Origin: Pontibacter sp. E15-1
GTDB taxonomy: Bacteria > Bacteroidota > Bacteroidia > Cytophagales > Hymenobacteraceae
NCBI RefSeq assembly: GCF_022601975.1
Contig: NZ_JAKVIR010000015.1
Span: 95,613 to 159,612 of the forward strand
Reading direction: 5' to 3'
Length of the DNA: 64,000 nt
Shown here: positions 55,098 to 63,951 of the stretch, in pieces
Numbering within the stretch: position 1 is the first letter of the stretch
Layout of the letters: every line of letters begins with the position of its first letter
Position numbers and translations under genes: made by a program
Notes under the pieces: model-generated
What the model was told of the DNA's origin: nothing
Database searches by the model: none
What the model saw: the letters and a program-made list of their open reading frames with translations, nothing else

Positions 55098-55733
55098 ATG
55101 AAAGTGACCCGCTTTACCTTTAACCCCTTCCAGGAAAACACCTACCTGCTGCACGACGACACCAACGAGTGCGTGGTGATAGACCCGGGCTGCTACGAGC
55201 GGCAGGAGCAGGAGCAGCTGAGAGGCTACATCGAAAAGAATGGATTGAAAGTAGTGCGCCTCCTCAACACCCATTGCCATATCGACCATGTGCTGGGCAA
55301 CGCGTTTGTGGCCGACACTTACGGGGTTGGCCTCGAGATACACCCCGAAGATGAGCAGACCCTGCGCGCCGTGCCAACCTATGCCGCCTCGTATGGCTTT
55401 CCGAAGTATGCCGAGGCCCTGCCTGCCGCCTTCCTGAAGGAGGGCGACACGGTGAAGTTCGGGAACACGGAACTGCAGGTGCTCTTCACGCCGGGCCATG
55501 CCCCGGGGCATGTCGTGTTTTACAACGGCCCCGAGAAGATTTGCATCGGGGGCGATGTGCTGTTCCAGAACAGCATCGGGCGCACCGACCTGCCGGGCGG
55601 CGATTTCGACACGCTCATAAATAGTATAAAAGACAAGCTGTTCGCCCTGCCCGACGAGGTAACCGTATACCCTGGCCACGGCCCCGAGACGACCATCGGG
55701 CACGAAAAGAAACACAACCCGTTCCTGCGCTAG
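55098..55733 (+). CDS. Metallo-beta-lactamase-fold hydrolase, glyoxalase II-like
   Basis: A 211-aa MBL-fold hydrolase. Zinc ligands: THCHIDHVLGN (HxHxDH), GHAPGHVVF (His), GGDVLF (bridging Asp) and YPGHGPETTIGHEKKHNPFL (His). The compact size and this spacing match the short glyoxalase II-like or persulfide dioxygenase-like group, which hydrolyses thioesters. The ATG at 55098 is chosen since MKVTRFTFNPFQENTYLL is the family start. It precedes pssA by 23 bp. Confidence 0.9.
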   Translation: MKVTRFTFNPFQENTYLLHDDTNECVVIDPGCYERQEQEQLRGYIEKNGLKVVRLLNTHCHIDHVLGNAFVADTYGVGLEIHPEDEQTLRAVPTYAASYGFPKYAEALPAAFLKEGDTVKFGNTELQVLFTPGHAPGHVVFYNGPEKICIGGDVLFQNSIGRTDLPGGDFDTLINSIKDKLFALPDEVTVYPGHGPETTIGHEKKHNPFLR

Positions 55734-55756
55734 CGCTTGCTGCAACCCGACCATAC

Positions 55757-56464
55757 ATGAAAAAACACATCCCCAACGCCATTACCTGCCTCAACCTCTT
55801 TTCGGGTTGCCTGGCGCTGTACTTTGCCTTCCAGGATCAACTGGTATACACGGCTTACCTGGTGGGCATTGCCGCCGTGTTCGATTTTTTGGATGGGATG
55901 CTGGCCCGCGTGCTGAAAGCCTACTCCGAGATCGGGAAGCAACTGGACTCGCTCGCCGACATGGTGTCGTTTGGCGTGGTGCCGGGCACCGTGATGTTTA
56001 TGCTGCTGCAGCGCGCCGATGCCTCGGTGCTGGGTATACCCTCCGACATCCTGCCTTTCTTCGGCTTCCTGATCACGATCTTCTCGGCACTGCGCCTGGC
56101 CAAGTTCAACATCGACACCCGCCAGACCACTTCCTTTATCGGTTTGCCCACGCCAGCCTGCACCATCTTTGTAGCCTCGTTGCCGCTTATTTTGCAGTAT
56201 GGCGGCCTGCTGCACTACGAGATTATCCTTAACCCGCTGGTGCTGCTGGCCCTCACGGTTCTGCTCTCGTTCCTGCTGGTGGCGGAGTTGCCGCTGTTTG
56301 CGCTCAAGTTCACCAACCTAAGGTGGCAGGACAACTCCATGCGGTTTATTTTCCTCGGATTGTCGGTTATCTTGGTGGCTCTTCTTAAATTCGCAGCGAT
56401 ACCTTTGATTATCGTTCTGTATATACTTTTGTCCATCATCAAAAAAACATCGCACTCATCATGA
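55757..56464 (+). CDS. pssA: CDP-diacylglycerol--serine O-phosphatidyltransferase
   Basis: A 235-aa inner-membrane enzyme with about eight hydrophobic helices. The CDP-alcohol phosphotransferase motif D-x2-D-G-x2-A-R-x8-G-x3-D-x3-D is complete in FDFLDGMLARVLKAYSEIG, continuing KQLDSLADMVSFG. It makes phosphatidylserine from CDP-DAG and serine, the precursor of phosphatidylethanolamine, which is the main phospholipid of Bacteroidota. The stop overlaps the purS start (ATGA), so the two are coupled although functionally unrelated. Confidence 0.92.
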   Translation: MKKHIPNAITCLNLFSGCLALYFAFQDQLVYTAYLVGIAAVFDFLDGMLARVLKAYSEIGKQLDSLADMVSFGVVPGTVMFMLLQRADASVLGIPSDILPFFGFLITIFSALRLAKFNIDTRQTTSFIGLPTPACTIFVASLPLILQYGGLLHYEIILNPLVLLALTVLLSFLLVAELPLFALKFTNLRWQDNSMRFIFLGLSVILVALLKFAAIPLIIVLYILLSIIKKTSHSS

Positions 56465-56712
56465 AATTTGTAGCCGAAATAGATATAATGCCCCGCCCGG
56501 AACTGTTGGACCCACAAGGAAAAGCGGTACTACTTGGCCTCGAGCACCTTGGCCTGGACCAGATCAACAATGTCCGCATCGGGAAGCACATCACCCTGCA
56601 CCTGGAAGCCGAAACAGAGGAAATTGCCCGTGAGAAGGTGGACAAAGCCTGTAGTAAGCTGCTGGCCAACCTGATCATGGAGTCGTTTGCGTATGAACTG
56701 CAGCAGGCATAA
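56461..56712 (+). CDS. purS: Phosphoribosylformylglycinamidine synthase subunit PurS
   Basis: An 83-aa small subunit that bridges PurL and PurQ in the three-part FGAM synthase. The family pattern EIDIMPRPELLDPQGKAVL, then GLDQINNVRIGKHITL and a short C-terminal helix, fits well. It overlaps pssA by 4 bp (ATGA). PurQ is encoded 9 kb upstream at 46888, so the complex is split across two loci in this genome; purL is not in the window. Confidence 0.93.
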   Translation: MKFVAEIDIMPRPELLDPQGKAVLLGLEHLGLDQINNVRIGKHITLHLEAETEEIAREKVDKACSKLLANLIMESFAYELQQA

Positions 56713-56757
56713 ACTCCGGCGGCGTAGCACTTTTCAGCCGTATTTTGTATCTTAAAA

Positions 56758-56800
56758 GAAATCAGCCTGCCACGGCCTCTATCTGTGGCAGGCTGATTTC
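56758..56800. terminator. Hairpin between purS and porU
   Basis: GAAATCAGCCTGCCAC and GTGGCAGGCTGATTTC form a perfect 16-bp stem. The plus-strand tail is TTTCCCTATT and weak for termination. It lies just before the porU start, so it may also act as a 5' leader structure for porU. Confidence 0.5.
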
Positions 56801-56822
56801 CCTATTATACTACACAGATTTT

Positions 56823-59800
56823 ATGATGTGGCCTTCCCGACTTGTTTCTGTATGCGCGCTGGTTCTGCTGAGCTTACTGACAATGCAGGCCGGGGCACAG
56901 GCACCCACCGAAAGCGTAACGCTGCAGTGGGAAGGTCAGGCTGCCATACTCCCCACCCGCACCCCCGACGGGAAGGTGCCCACGTTTGCAGGTGCCTCAA
57001 TAGACCCTGTGGAGGGATTGCCATACTACCGCCTGCAGTTGCCCGGAGTGCACGCCAGCGCCTTTCAACTGACAGAACCCCAGTATCAGCCTTTCAGTGC
57101 AGCCGAGCAGCAGTTGTTTGGCACGTACAGGTTTCCGGCAGAGCCGCAGGTGCACGTGCGGCAGGGCATGCAGAACAAAGTGCCCGCAAGCCTGATCGCT
57201 ATTCTTCCTGTCCGGCTTAACCCCGGCAGCAACCAGCTGGAGAAACTGGTCAGCTTCAGGTATACCTATACCTCCGGCGGCACCAACGCAACCAATGCCC
57301 GCACTGGCTCCGCTGGCAGCTTTGCCACAAACTCAGTGCTCAGCACCGGCGATTGGTATAAACTGGCCGTCACCGCCTCCGGGGTATACAAAATCGACAA
57401 AAGCGTGCTGCAGACGCTAGGCCTCAGCACCCAAAGCATCGACCCAAAAAAAATACAGGTATTTGGTAACGGCGGCGGCATGCTGCCACAACCGAACAGC
57501 GCCCCGCGCCCCGACGACCTGGTAGAGAACGCCATTTGGGTGGCCGGAGAGACTGACGGGAAGTTTGACGATGCAGACTATGCCCTGTTTTATGCCCAGG
57601 GGCCCCATACCTGGGCCTACAACGAAACCCAGGAGCAGTTTGAGCATACCTATAACCTCTACTCCGACACGGCCTATTACTTCCTCCGCGTCAACCATTC
57701 CGCGGGCATGCGCGTTGCTTCCGCCAGCCCCGTCTCGGTGGCTTCCCAGACAATCAGCACGTATAACGAGCGCCTGTTCCACGAAAAGGACCTGAAAAAC
57801 ATGGTATACTCGGGCAGGGAGTGGTATGGCGAGGACTTCAGCAGCTTCGCCCCTTCCCGCAGTGTCTCTTTTGCCGTATCCGACGCAGTGCCAAACGCAA
57901 CGGTAAAGCTCACGGCTGCGCTCATGGCGAACTCGCCTGCCGAAAGCTCCTTTAGCCTGAGACTCAACGACCAGGCGCTTGGCTCCCAAACGATTCCCTC
58001 GAGGGGCACTTATAATTACCACCCCGAGGGCACCAACAGCACCCATACCTACAGCATCGGCCAACAGAAGCTGGGCAATGTGCCAGCCTATGAGGTAAAG
58101 CTGACCTTCAGCCCCGGCGGCAGCTCTTCCTCCGTCGGCTACCTAAACTATCTGGAGCTTGCGTATGAGCGGCAGCTGAAACTTTATGGCGAGCAGACCA
58201 GTTTCCGGTCCCTGAAAAGCCTGTCTGCGCCTGTCAGTGACTTCCGCATAGCCGGGGCAGCGGCCAGCGCCACCGTGTGGGATGTAACCGAGCCGCAACG
58301 GCCCGAGGCACGGCAGTTCAGCAATGGCAGCTTTAGCGCCCCTACCGCCACGCTCCGGGAGTTTGTGGTGTTTGAGGGCGGCAACATCAGCACGCGGCCC
58401 ACAGCCCTTGGCAAAGTGGCCAACCAGAACCTGCACCGCCTGAACGAGGACGGCAGCCTGGACTTTGTGATTGTGGCGCACCCGGCGTTTCTGCAGGAGG
58501 CGAACCGACTTGCGGCCCATCGTGCGCAGCACAGCAACATGCGGGTGGAAGTGGTTACGCCAGGCCAAATCTTCAATGAGTTTTCCTCTGGCGCGCAGGA
58601 CGTGACGGCTATCCGCGACTTTATGCGGATGGTGCACAGCCGCAGTGCCAAGCGTGGCGACGAGGCGCTGTACCTCCTGCTTTTCGGCGATGCCTCCTAC
58701 GATTATAAAGACCGCTCCCGCAACAACACGAACTTTGTGCCGATCTATGAGTCCCGGCAGTCGCTGCACCCTATCGCCAGTTATTCCTCCGAAGACTATT
58801 ACGGGTTCTTGGATGCCGATGAGGGTGAGTGGGCAGAAGACTCGTTCGGGGATCACCTGCTGGACATTGGCATTGGGCGGCTGCCCGTAAAGTCGGCGGC
58901 AGAGGCAGCGACTGTGGTCGACAAAATCATCGCCTACGACAGCCCGAGCCATTTCGGGGGCTGGCGCAGCAAGATCACGTTTATGGCCGACGACGGTGAT
59001 TATAATGAGCACCAGAAAGACGCTGAGTACCTGGCCAACTACATCGAGAGCACTTTTCCGGTGTATACCCCCAACAAAATATACGTGGATCTATACCCGC
59101 AGCAGGCACTGCCAAACGGGCAGCGTGTGCCTGCTGCCACGGCTGCCATCAACAAAGCGGTAGAGCAAGGGTCGCTCATCATGAACTATACCGGCCACGG
59201 CAATGAGGTAAGCCTGGCGGAGGAGCAGATCCTGACCCTGCAGCAGATCAAAGGCTGGACGAACAAGGAGAACCTGACCTTTATCCTGACGGCCACCTGC
59301 GAGTTTGGCCGCTATGACGACCCTGCCCGCACATCGGGCGCGGAAATAGCCTTGCTCCACGAAGGCGGCGGAGCCGTGGGCCTTGTCACCACCACGCGTC
59401 CTGTGTACTCCAACGGCAACCGGGTACTCAACCGGAACTTCTTTAAAAGCGCCTTCACGCCACTAGACGGGCGTATGCCCCGCCTCGGCGATCTGGTGCT
59501 CCATACCAAGAACAACAGCATCACGGATAATGTAAGTGGCTCAACGGGAGTAAACAACCGCAACTTTTCCCTCCTCAGCGACCCCTCGCTGCAACTGGCT
59601 TATCCAAAACTGCAGGTGCAGCTGACGCACATCAACGGCGTTGAGACAGCCACAGACACACTCAGCGCCCTGGGCAAGGTAACCTTGCAGGGGCAGGTAG
59701 TAACGGGCGCAGGCAGCCTTGCCTCCGATTTCAGCGGCGACCTGCGCCTGACCGTGTATGAGAAGTCGACCACGCGGTATACCCTGGGCGACGAAAACTC

Positions 59801-60683
59801 GCAGGTCGTGCCGGTGCAGGTACGCGAGAACGTGATCTATGACGGCAAAGCCTCCGTGCAGCAGGGGCAGTTCACGGTCACGTTTGTGGTGCCCAAGGAC
59901 ATCGCCTATAATTATGGTACCGGGAAAATAGCCCTGTATGCCAGCAACAGCACCTCCGATGCCATGGGTGCCAACCAATCTGTGGTGATTGGCGGCACCG
60001 CCACCAATGTGCCCACAGACAACACGCCGCCCACCGTTAACCTGTATATGGACGACGAGTCGTTTGCGAACGGGGGCAGCACAGGCAAAACCACCGTCCT
60101 GCTGGCAAACCTGTTCGACGACAATGGCATCAACACTGCTGGCCTGGGCATCGGGCATGAGATTACGGCCATACTGGATGAGAACCGCGACAATGTGATC
60201 GTGCTAAACGATTACTATACCGCAACGCAGAACAACTACCAGAAAGGACAGATAAAATACACCCTGAAAGACCTGGAAGCCGGACCGCATTCTGTGCGAC
60301 TGAAAGCGTGGGACACCCATAATAATTCCTCCGAAGAATATATAGAGTTTTTTGTATCTAATGACGCTAATCTTGCGTTAGAGCATGTGTTGAACTATCC
60401 AAATCCTTTTTCGACACACACCACTTTCCATTTTGACCACAACAGGGCCGGTGAAAACCTTGACATTCAGGTGCAGATTTATACCATCTCTGGCAAGCTC
60501 ATAAAAACCTTGCAAACTACCTCGTATGCCAGCAAGGCGCATGTGGCCGATTTATCCTGGAATGGCCGAGACGAATACAATGATACACTGGCCCGCGGCG
60601 TTTATGTGTATAGAATGAGTGTGCGGTCGCAGCAGGATGGCTCAAAAACATCCAAATTTGACAAACTCGTAATTTTAAATTAA
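56823..60683 (+). CDS. porU: Type IX secretion C-terminal signal peptidase/sortase PorU
   Basis: A 1286-aa cell-surface gingipain-like (C25) protease that cuts the C-terminal domain off T9SS cargo and attaches it to anionic lipopolysaccharide. Signal peptide: MMWPSRLVSVCALVLLSLLT to AGAQA. The catalytic dyad is in MNYTGHGNEV (His, near residue 792) and TATCEFGRYDDP (Cys, near residue 826). A C-terminal type A-like sorting domain (YPNPFSTHTTFHF to FDKLVILN) is retained, as expected for PorU. The start at 56823 follows the hairpin; an in-frame TTG at 56745 precedes the hairpin and is rejected. porV follows. Confidence 0.95.
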   Translation: MMWPSRLVSVCALVLLSLLTMQAGAQAPTESVTLQWEGQAAILPTRTPDGKVPTFAGASIDPVEGLPYYRLQLPGVHASAFQLTEPQYQPFSAAEQQLFGTYRFPAEPQVHVRQGMQNKVPASLIAILPVRLNPGSNQLEKLVSFRYTYTSGGTNATNARTGSAGSFATNSVLSTGDWYKLAVTASGVYKIDKSVLQTLGLSTQSIDPKKIQVFGNGGGMLPQPNSAPRPDDLVENAIWVAGETDGKFDDADYALFYAQGPHTWAYNETQEQFEHTYNLYSDTAYYFLRVNHSAGMRVASASPVSVASQTISTYNERLFHEKDLKNMVYSGREWYGEDFSSFAPSRSVSFAVSDAVPNATVKLTAALMANSPAESSFSLRLNDQALGSQTIPSRGTYNYHPEGTNSTHTYSIGQQKLGNVPAYEVKLTFSPGGSSSSVGYLNYLELAYERQLKLYGEQTSFRSLKSLSAPVSDFRIAGAAASATVWDVTEPQRPEARQFSNGSFSAPTATLREFVVFEGGNISTRPTALGKVANQNLHRLNEDGSLDFVIVAHPAFLQEANRLAAHRAQHSNMRVEVVTPGQIFNEFSSGAQDVTAIRDFMRMVHSRSAKRGDEALYLLLFGDASYDYKDRSRNNTNFVPIYESRQSLHPIASYSSEDYYGFLDADEGEWAEDSFGDHLLDIGIGRLPVKSAAEAATVVDKIIAYDSPSHFGGWRSKITFMADDGDYNEHQKDAEYLANYIESTFPVYTPNKIYVDLYPQQALPNGQRVPAATAAINKAVEQGSLIMNYTGHGNEVSLAEEQILTLQQIKGWTNKENLTFILTATCEFGRYDDPARTSGAEIALLHEGGGAVGLVTTTRPVYSNGNRVLNRNFFKSAFTPLDGRMPRLGDLVLHTKNNSITDNVSGSTGVNNRNFSLLSDPSLQLAYPKLQVQLTHINGVETATDTLSALGKVTLQGQVVTGAGSLASDFSGDLRLTVYEKSTTRYTLGDENSQVVPVQVRENVIYDGKASVQQGQFTVTFVVPKDIAYNYGTGKIALYASNSTSDAMGANQSVVIGGTATNVPTDNTPPTVNLYMDDESFANGGSTGKTTVLLANLFDDNGINTAGLGIGHEITAILDENRDNVIVLNDYYTATQNNYQKGQIKYTLKDLEAGPHSVRLKAWDTHNNSSEEYIEFFVSNDANLALEHVLNYPNPFSTHTTFHFDHNRAGENLDIQVQIYTISGKLIKTLQTTSYASKAHVADLSWNGRDEYNDTLARGVYVYRMSVRSQQDGSKTSKFDKLVILN

Positions 60684-60703
60684 CATAGTTATTCTTAATT
60701 TCT

Positions 60704-60711
60704 ATATTTGA
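60704..60711 (+). promoter_or_regulatory. Putative -7 element for porV
   Basis: TATATTTG in the porU-porV gap, 21 bp before the porV ATG; the expected -33 TTG is missing. Confidence 0.4.
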
Positions 60712-60731
60712 TACAGCTATTCACCTTATAT

Positions 60732-61865
60732 ATGTACAATAAACGTCAGATTCTAAAGGCTTCAGCATTTGCCTTCGCCTTATTTTCAGCCCCTGCTGCT
60801 TTTGCACAGACCACTCCACCTCCTGCAACCTCAACAGGCTCTAACCTAAACGCCGTTACCACAGCCGTTCCAATCCTGACCGTGGCCCCTGACACCCGTT
60901 CGGCAGCCCTCGGCGACGCTGGCGTGGCCTTGTCGCCGGATGCGAACGCGGCTTACTGGAACCCTGCCAAGCTTGGCTTTGTGGAGAACGATGCGAGTAT
61001 TGCCTTCTCTTATGCCAAATGGCTCGGCAATATCGTGGACGACATGTCGCTGAACTATTTGTCTGGCTACAAGAAGCTGAACGAAACCTCGGCAATCTCT
61101 GCTTCCCTGATGTATTTTGACCTGGGTGAGATCCAGTTTATCGATGCAAACCAGGCACCGCTGCAGAACTACAATCCGAAAGAATATGCATTGTCTGTGG
61201 CCTATGGTCAGGCGCTGAGCGAGAACTTCAGTGTGGGAGTTGGCGCGCGCTTTATTCACTCCAACCTTGCCGGTGACGTGAACGTGAGCGGAAGCAACAT
61301 AGAGTCGCAGCCCGGAAACACGGCCGCAGTGGATGTAGGCGTATACTATAACAAAGACCTTGGCCAGAACCTGAACCTTGGCCTGGCTGCCAACATCTCG
61401 AATATCGGCGGTAAGATAGCCTATTCTGAGAACGAGGATAAGAGTTTTCTGCCAACCAACCTGAAAGTCGGTACGGCTGTCACGTATAACCTGGATGCGT
61501 ATAACTCGCTTACGCTGGTGGTAGATGCCAACAAACTTCTGGTACCCTCTCCGGGCGCTGACAGCAACCAAAGTGTTGTAAGCGGTATTTTCTCCTCTTT
61601 CTCTGATGCAGAGGGCGGCGCAAGCGAGGAAATGAAAGAAGTGAATATATCAGCAGGTGTGGAGTACTGGTATAACAAACTTTTCGCGGCCCGTGCCGGT
61701 TACTTCTATGAAAACCCGGAAAAGGGTGGCCGGAAGTACTTTTCCACAGGTATAGGACTGCGTTATCAGAAGTTTGGTCTGGACGCTGCATACCTTGTGC
61801 CTAGCGACCAAAGCAACCCGCTGGCCGACACCTGGCGCTTTACACTGGCCCTGAACCTTGACTAG
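60732..61865 (+). CDS. porV: Type IX secretion outer-membrane protein PorV (LptO)
   Basis: A 377-aa outer-membrane barrel of the FadL-like PorV family. Signal peptide ends PAAFAQTT. The N-terminal plug-like segment (APDTRSAALGDAGVALSPDANAAYWNPAKLGF) is the family signature, and the protein ends with FTLALNLD. PorV receives cargo at the SprA translocon and passes it to PorU in the attachment complex. Start at 60732 (MYNKRQILKASAFAFALF) gives a proper signal peptide; an in-frame start at 60708 is less suitable. Confidence 0.95.
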   Translation: MYNKRQILKASAFAFALFSAPAAFAQTTPPPATSTGSNLNAVTTAVPILTVAPDTRSAALGDAGVALSPDANAAYWNPAKLGFVENDASIAFSYAKWLGNIVDDMSLNYLSGYKKLNETSAISASLMYFDLGEIQFIDANQAPLQNYNPKEYALSVAYGQALSENFSVGVGARFIHSNLAGDVNVSGSNIESQPGNTAAVDVGVYYNKDLGQNLNLGLAANISNIGGKIAYSENEDKSFLPTNLKVGTAVTYNLDAYNSLTLVVDANKLLVPSPGADSNQSVVSGIFSSFSDAEGGASEEMKEVNISAGVEYWYNKLFAARAGYFYENPEKGGRKYFSTGIGLRYQKFGLDAAYLVPSDQSNPLADTWRFTLALNLD

Positions 61866-61882
61866 ACATTAAACAATATAGA

Positions 61883-63178
61883 ATGCTGGATAGAACAAAA
61901 GCACCAGAAACATACGAAATAGATGCCATTACGCTGCAGATAGCTGAAGTGACAAACTTAAGCAACGGAGCGAAATTACATCTCATCAAAAGCGAAACCC
62001 AGCCTGTCATCAGGCTGGATTTTGTTTTTAAGGCCGGTAAATGGTTTGAAGAGAAGGTGGGCCAGTCGGACCTGGCTGTGAGAATGCTGCTAGAGGGCAC
62101 ACTGAATCATACGGCGAAACAAATAGCAGACAAAATTGCCTTTTACGGTGCTTCTTTTGAAAATAGCCACGGCTACGACCGAACGGAGTTCACGCTGTAC
62201 TGCCTTTCAAAATACGTAGAGGAACTACTTCCCCTCGTTCTAGATGTCCTACAAAACCCGGTTTTCCCGGAGGAAGAATACAAACTCCTGAAGCAGCGCA
62301 CTACCCAGAACATAAAAGTACAACGGCAGAAAACCAGCTACCTTGCCACCCACAGTTTCACAGAACATGTTTTCGGAGAGCAGCATCCCTATGTGTTTGG
62401 GTTTGATGAAGAAGCCTTGGAGCCACTTACGAAGGAGGATTTACACCAGTTTTATAAAAGCAGGTTCCTGACCCAGGAGTTAGAGGTGTTGGCGTGTGGC
62501 GACATCAATGAACAAACGCAACGCTATCTGGAGCATGAGATTCAGCAGTTGCAATTGCAGCCCTCGAAAGCATCGCACACAAGTGCTCAAAAGGAGATCG
62601 CCATACATCCTGACACAGGCAAAAAATCGAGTTTGGTGCTGGTAGAGAATAGTCTACAGTCTTCAATTAGGATGGGACGCAGGTTTCCACTGATCACAGA
62701 CAAAGACTATTTGCAGCTTGCCGTGCTCAATGAGATACTCGGTGGCTACTTTGGCTCAAGGCTTATGCGCAACATTCGGGAAGATAAAGGCTATACCTAT
62801 GGCATCTACTCTGTCATTTCCCCGAAAGAGCAGGACAGTATGTTCTACATCGGCACTGACGTGAATTACGCCGTAACGGACAAGACGATTGAGGAGATTA
62901 TCAAAGAGATCACGCTGTTGCAGCAGGAGGAAGTGCCGGAAGATGAACTCCAAACCGTGAAAAACTATATGCTGGGCAAGTTCCTGAACGACATCAACAC
63001 GATCTTCGATCAGTGTGACCGCTACAAGAAGATCGTGCTATATGACCTTCCGCAAAACCATTACAATGACTTCGTCACAACCATTCGCACAACCACTGCT
63101 CCGGAGCTAAAAGCCCTGGCACAACGCTATCTCCAGCCAGAGGATCTTTTCGTTGCTGTGGCTGGCCGAAAAGCATAA
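61883..63178 (+). CDS. M16 family peptidase-like protein, catalytic motif lost
   Basis: A 431-aa M16 (pitrilysin/MPP) protein with two M16 halves. The zinc motif HxxEH expected near residue 66 is replaced by LAVRMLLEGT (63-73), so no active site is present, while the C-terminal R/Y motif GSRLMRNIREDKGYTYGIYS typical of the partner subunit is kept. In M16B systems one subunit has HxxEH and the other only the R/Y motif, so this is probably the non-catalytic half of a heterodimer. It has no signal peptide, starts 17 bp after porV and may be co-transcribed. A strong palindromic terminator follows. Confidence 0.88.
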   Translation: MLDRTKAPETYEIDAITLQIAEVTNLSNGAKLHLIKSETQPVIRLDFVFKAGKWFEEKVGQSDLAVRMLLEGTLNHTAKQIADKIAFYGASFENSHGYDRTEFTLYCLSKYVEELLPLVLDVLQNPVFPEEEYKLLKQRTTQNIKVQRQKTSYLATHSFTEHVFGEQHPYVFGFDEEALEPLTKEDLHQFYKSRFLTQELEVLACGDINEQTQRYLEHEIQQLQLQPSKASHTSAQKEIAIHPDTGKKSSLVLVENSLQSSIRMGRRFPLITDKDYLQLAVLNEILGGYFGSRLMRNIREDKGYTYGIYSVISPKEQDSMFYIGTDVNYAVTDKTIEEIIKEITLLQQEEVPEDELQTVKNYMLGKFLNDINTIFDQCDRYKKIVLYDLPQNHYNDFVTTIRTTTAPELKALAQRYLQPEDLFVAVAGRKA

Positions 63179-63192
63179 ATTCAGAACAAATT

Positions 63193-63240
63193 TAAAGAGA
63201 AAGGCCCTGGATGCAGCTGCATCCAGGGCCTTTCTCTTTA
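63193..63240. terminator. Perfect 48-bp palindrome, terminator
   Basis: Two 24-bp arms with no loop (arm begins TAAAGAGAAAGGCCC, centre GCAG/CTGC, ends TTTCTCTTTA). T-rich tails on both strands allow termination either way. Confidence 0.85.
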
Positions 63241-63406
63241 TACCTGTTTGCGAACAACTTGAATTGCAGAAATAAAGCTGCTTCCTATACCACATGCCCT
63301 ATCTGTTGACTATCTGGTATAACCTTCCATTTCAAATTATAAGATTGCCCTCCTGGAGCAGGGCCTCTTTATCCTCTATTTTTTCTAACGCAAGACTTTA
63401 CTGGCG

Positions 63407-63424
63407 CCCCGAAAGCTTTCGGGG
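63407..63424. repeat. 18-bp palindrome, copy A
   Basis: CCCCGAAAGCTTTCGGGG, perfect dyad without loop. The 16-bp core recurs 236 bp away. Confidence 0.75.
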
Positions 63425-63642
63425 TGTCTAAAAATAATGTCGCGTTTGTAACTCAACTGCGCCAGAGGCCAAATTATTCCTTTTACACGCGAGCAATGGC
63501 AATATTATACCATTATCGAATGGATTCTGTGTACTGGAGTTTTTTCATTTCGTGAATTTGGAAACTGTAAACACTGGCGTAAGCGTCCGCTTGTGCTTCC
63601 ATATAATGTGCGGCAGGTGGGATGCATTGCACGGGAAGGCAC

Positions 63643-63658
63643 CCCGAAAGCTTTCGGG
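63643..63658. repeat. 16-bp palindrome, copy B
   Basis: CCCGAAAGCTTTCGGG, identical core to copy A, embedded in GGCAC...ACGCC. Confidence 0.75.
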
Positions 63659-63720
63659 ACGCCATAGAGCAGATCTATGCGAACCAATCGATTGATAATA
63701 GTATTAGAATAAAACAGCTC

Positions 63721-63728
63721 TACCTTTG
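63721..63728 (+). promoter_or_regulatory. Isolated TAnnTTTG box with no downstream gene
   Basis: TACCTTTG in the gap before the rRNA operon. No open frame or terminator hairpin pairs with it except the 63813-63852 stem, about 85 bp downstream. Confidence 0.25.
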
Positions 63729-63812
63729 GGGTCAGGGCTAGTTAGCTTTTTATTTCTTTTAAGTAAGCTGGCCTAGCTGCGAAAATCTCTGGGACCACAG
63801 TATACCCATAAA

Positions 63813-63852
63813 GGAAAAGCCGCAGCCACCTTATCAGTGACTGCGGCTTTCC
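63813..63852. terminator. Terminator-like hairpin, second after the 5S gene
   Basis: AAAGCCGCAG and CTGCGGCTTT form a 10-bp stem with inner CAC/GTG pairing. On the minus strand a T-run follows. It may be a second terminator of the rRNA operon. Confidence 0.55.
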
Positions 63853-63895
63853 TGTTCTATACTGCCTCCTTGTAGCTCCCCGCCCGGGCGGGCAC

Positions 63896-63940
63896 AAAAA
63901 AAGGGCGGGGCAGCGTCCTTGTGTGGATGCTGCCCCGCCC
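63896..63940 (-). terminator. Terminator of the rRNA operon
   Basis: Minus strand: GGGCGGGGCAGC with GCTGCCCCGCCC, then six T. It lies 12 bp after the 5S 3' end. Confidence 0.88.
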
Positions 63941-63951
63941 GTGGTGGGGTT

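Larger units (their letters stand above)
63241..63815. other. Intergenic region between the M16 gene and the rRNA operon
   Basis: About 575 bp with no gene I can support. It contains two copies of the palindrome CCCGAAAGCTTTCGGG, a small GC hairpin (GCCCT / AGGGC near 63345-63362) followed by T-rich sequence, and a TACCTTTG box at 63721. Weak frames on the minus strand here show no family features. Confidence 0.5.
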
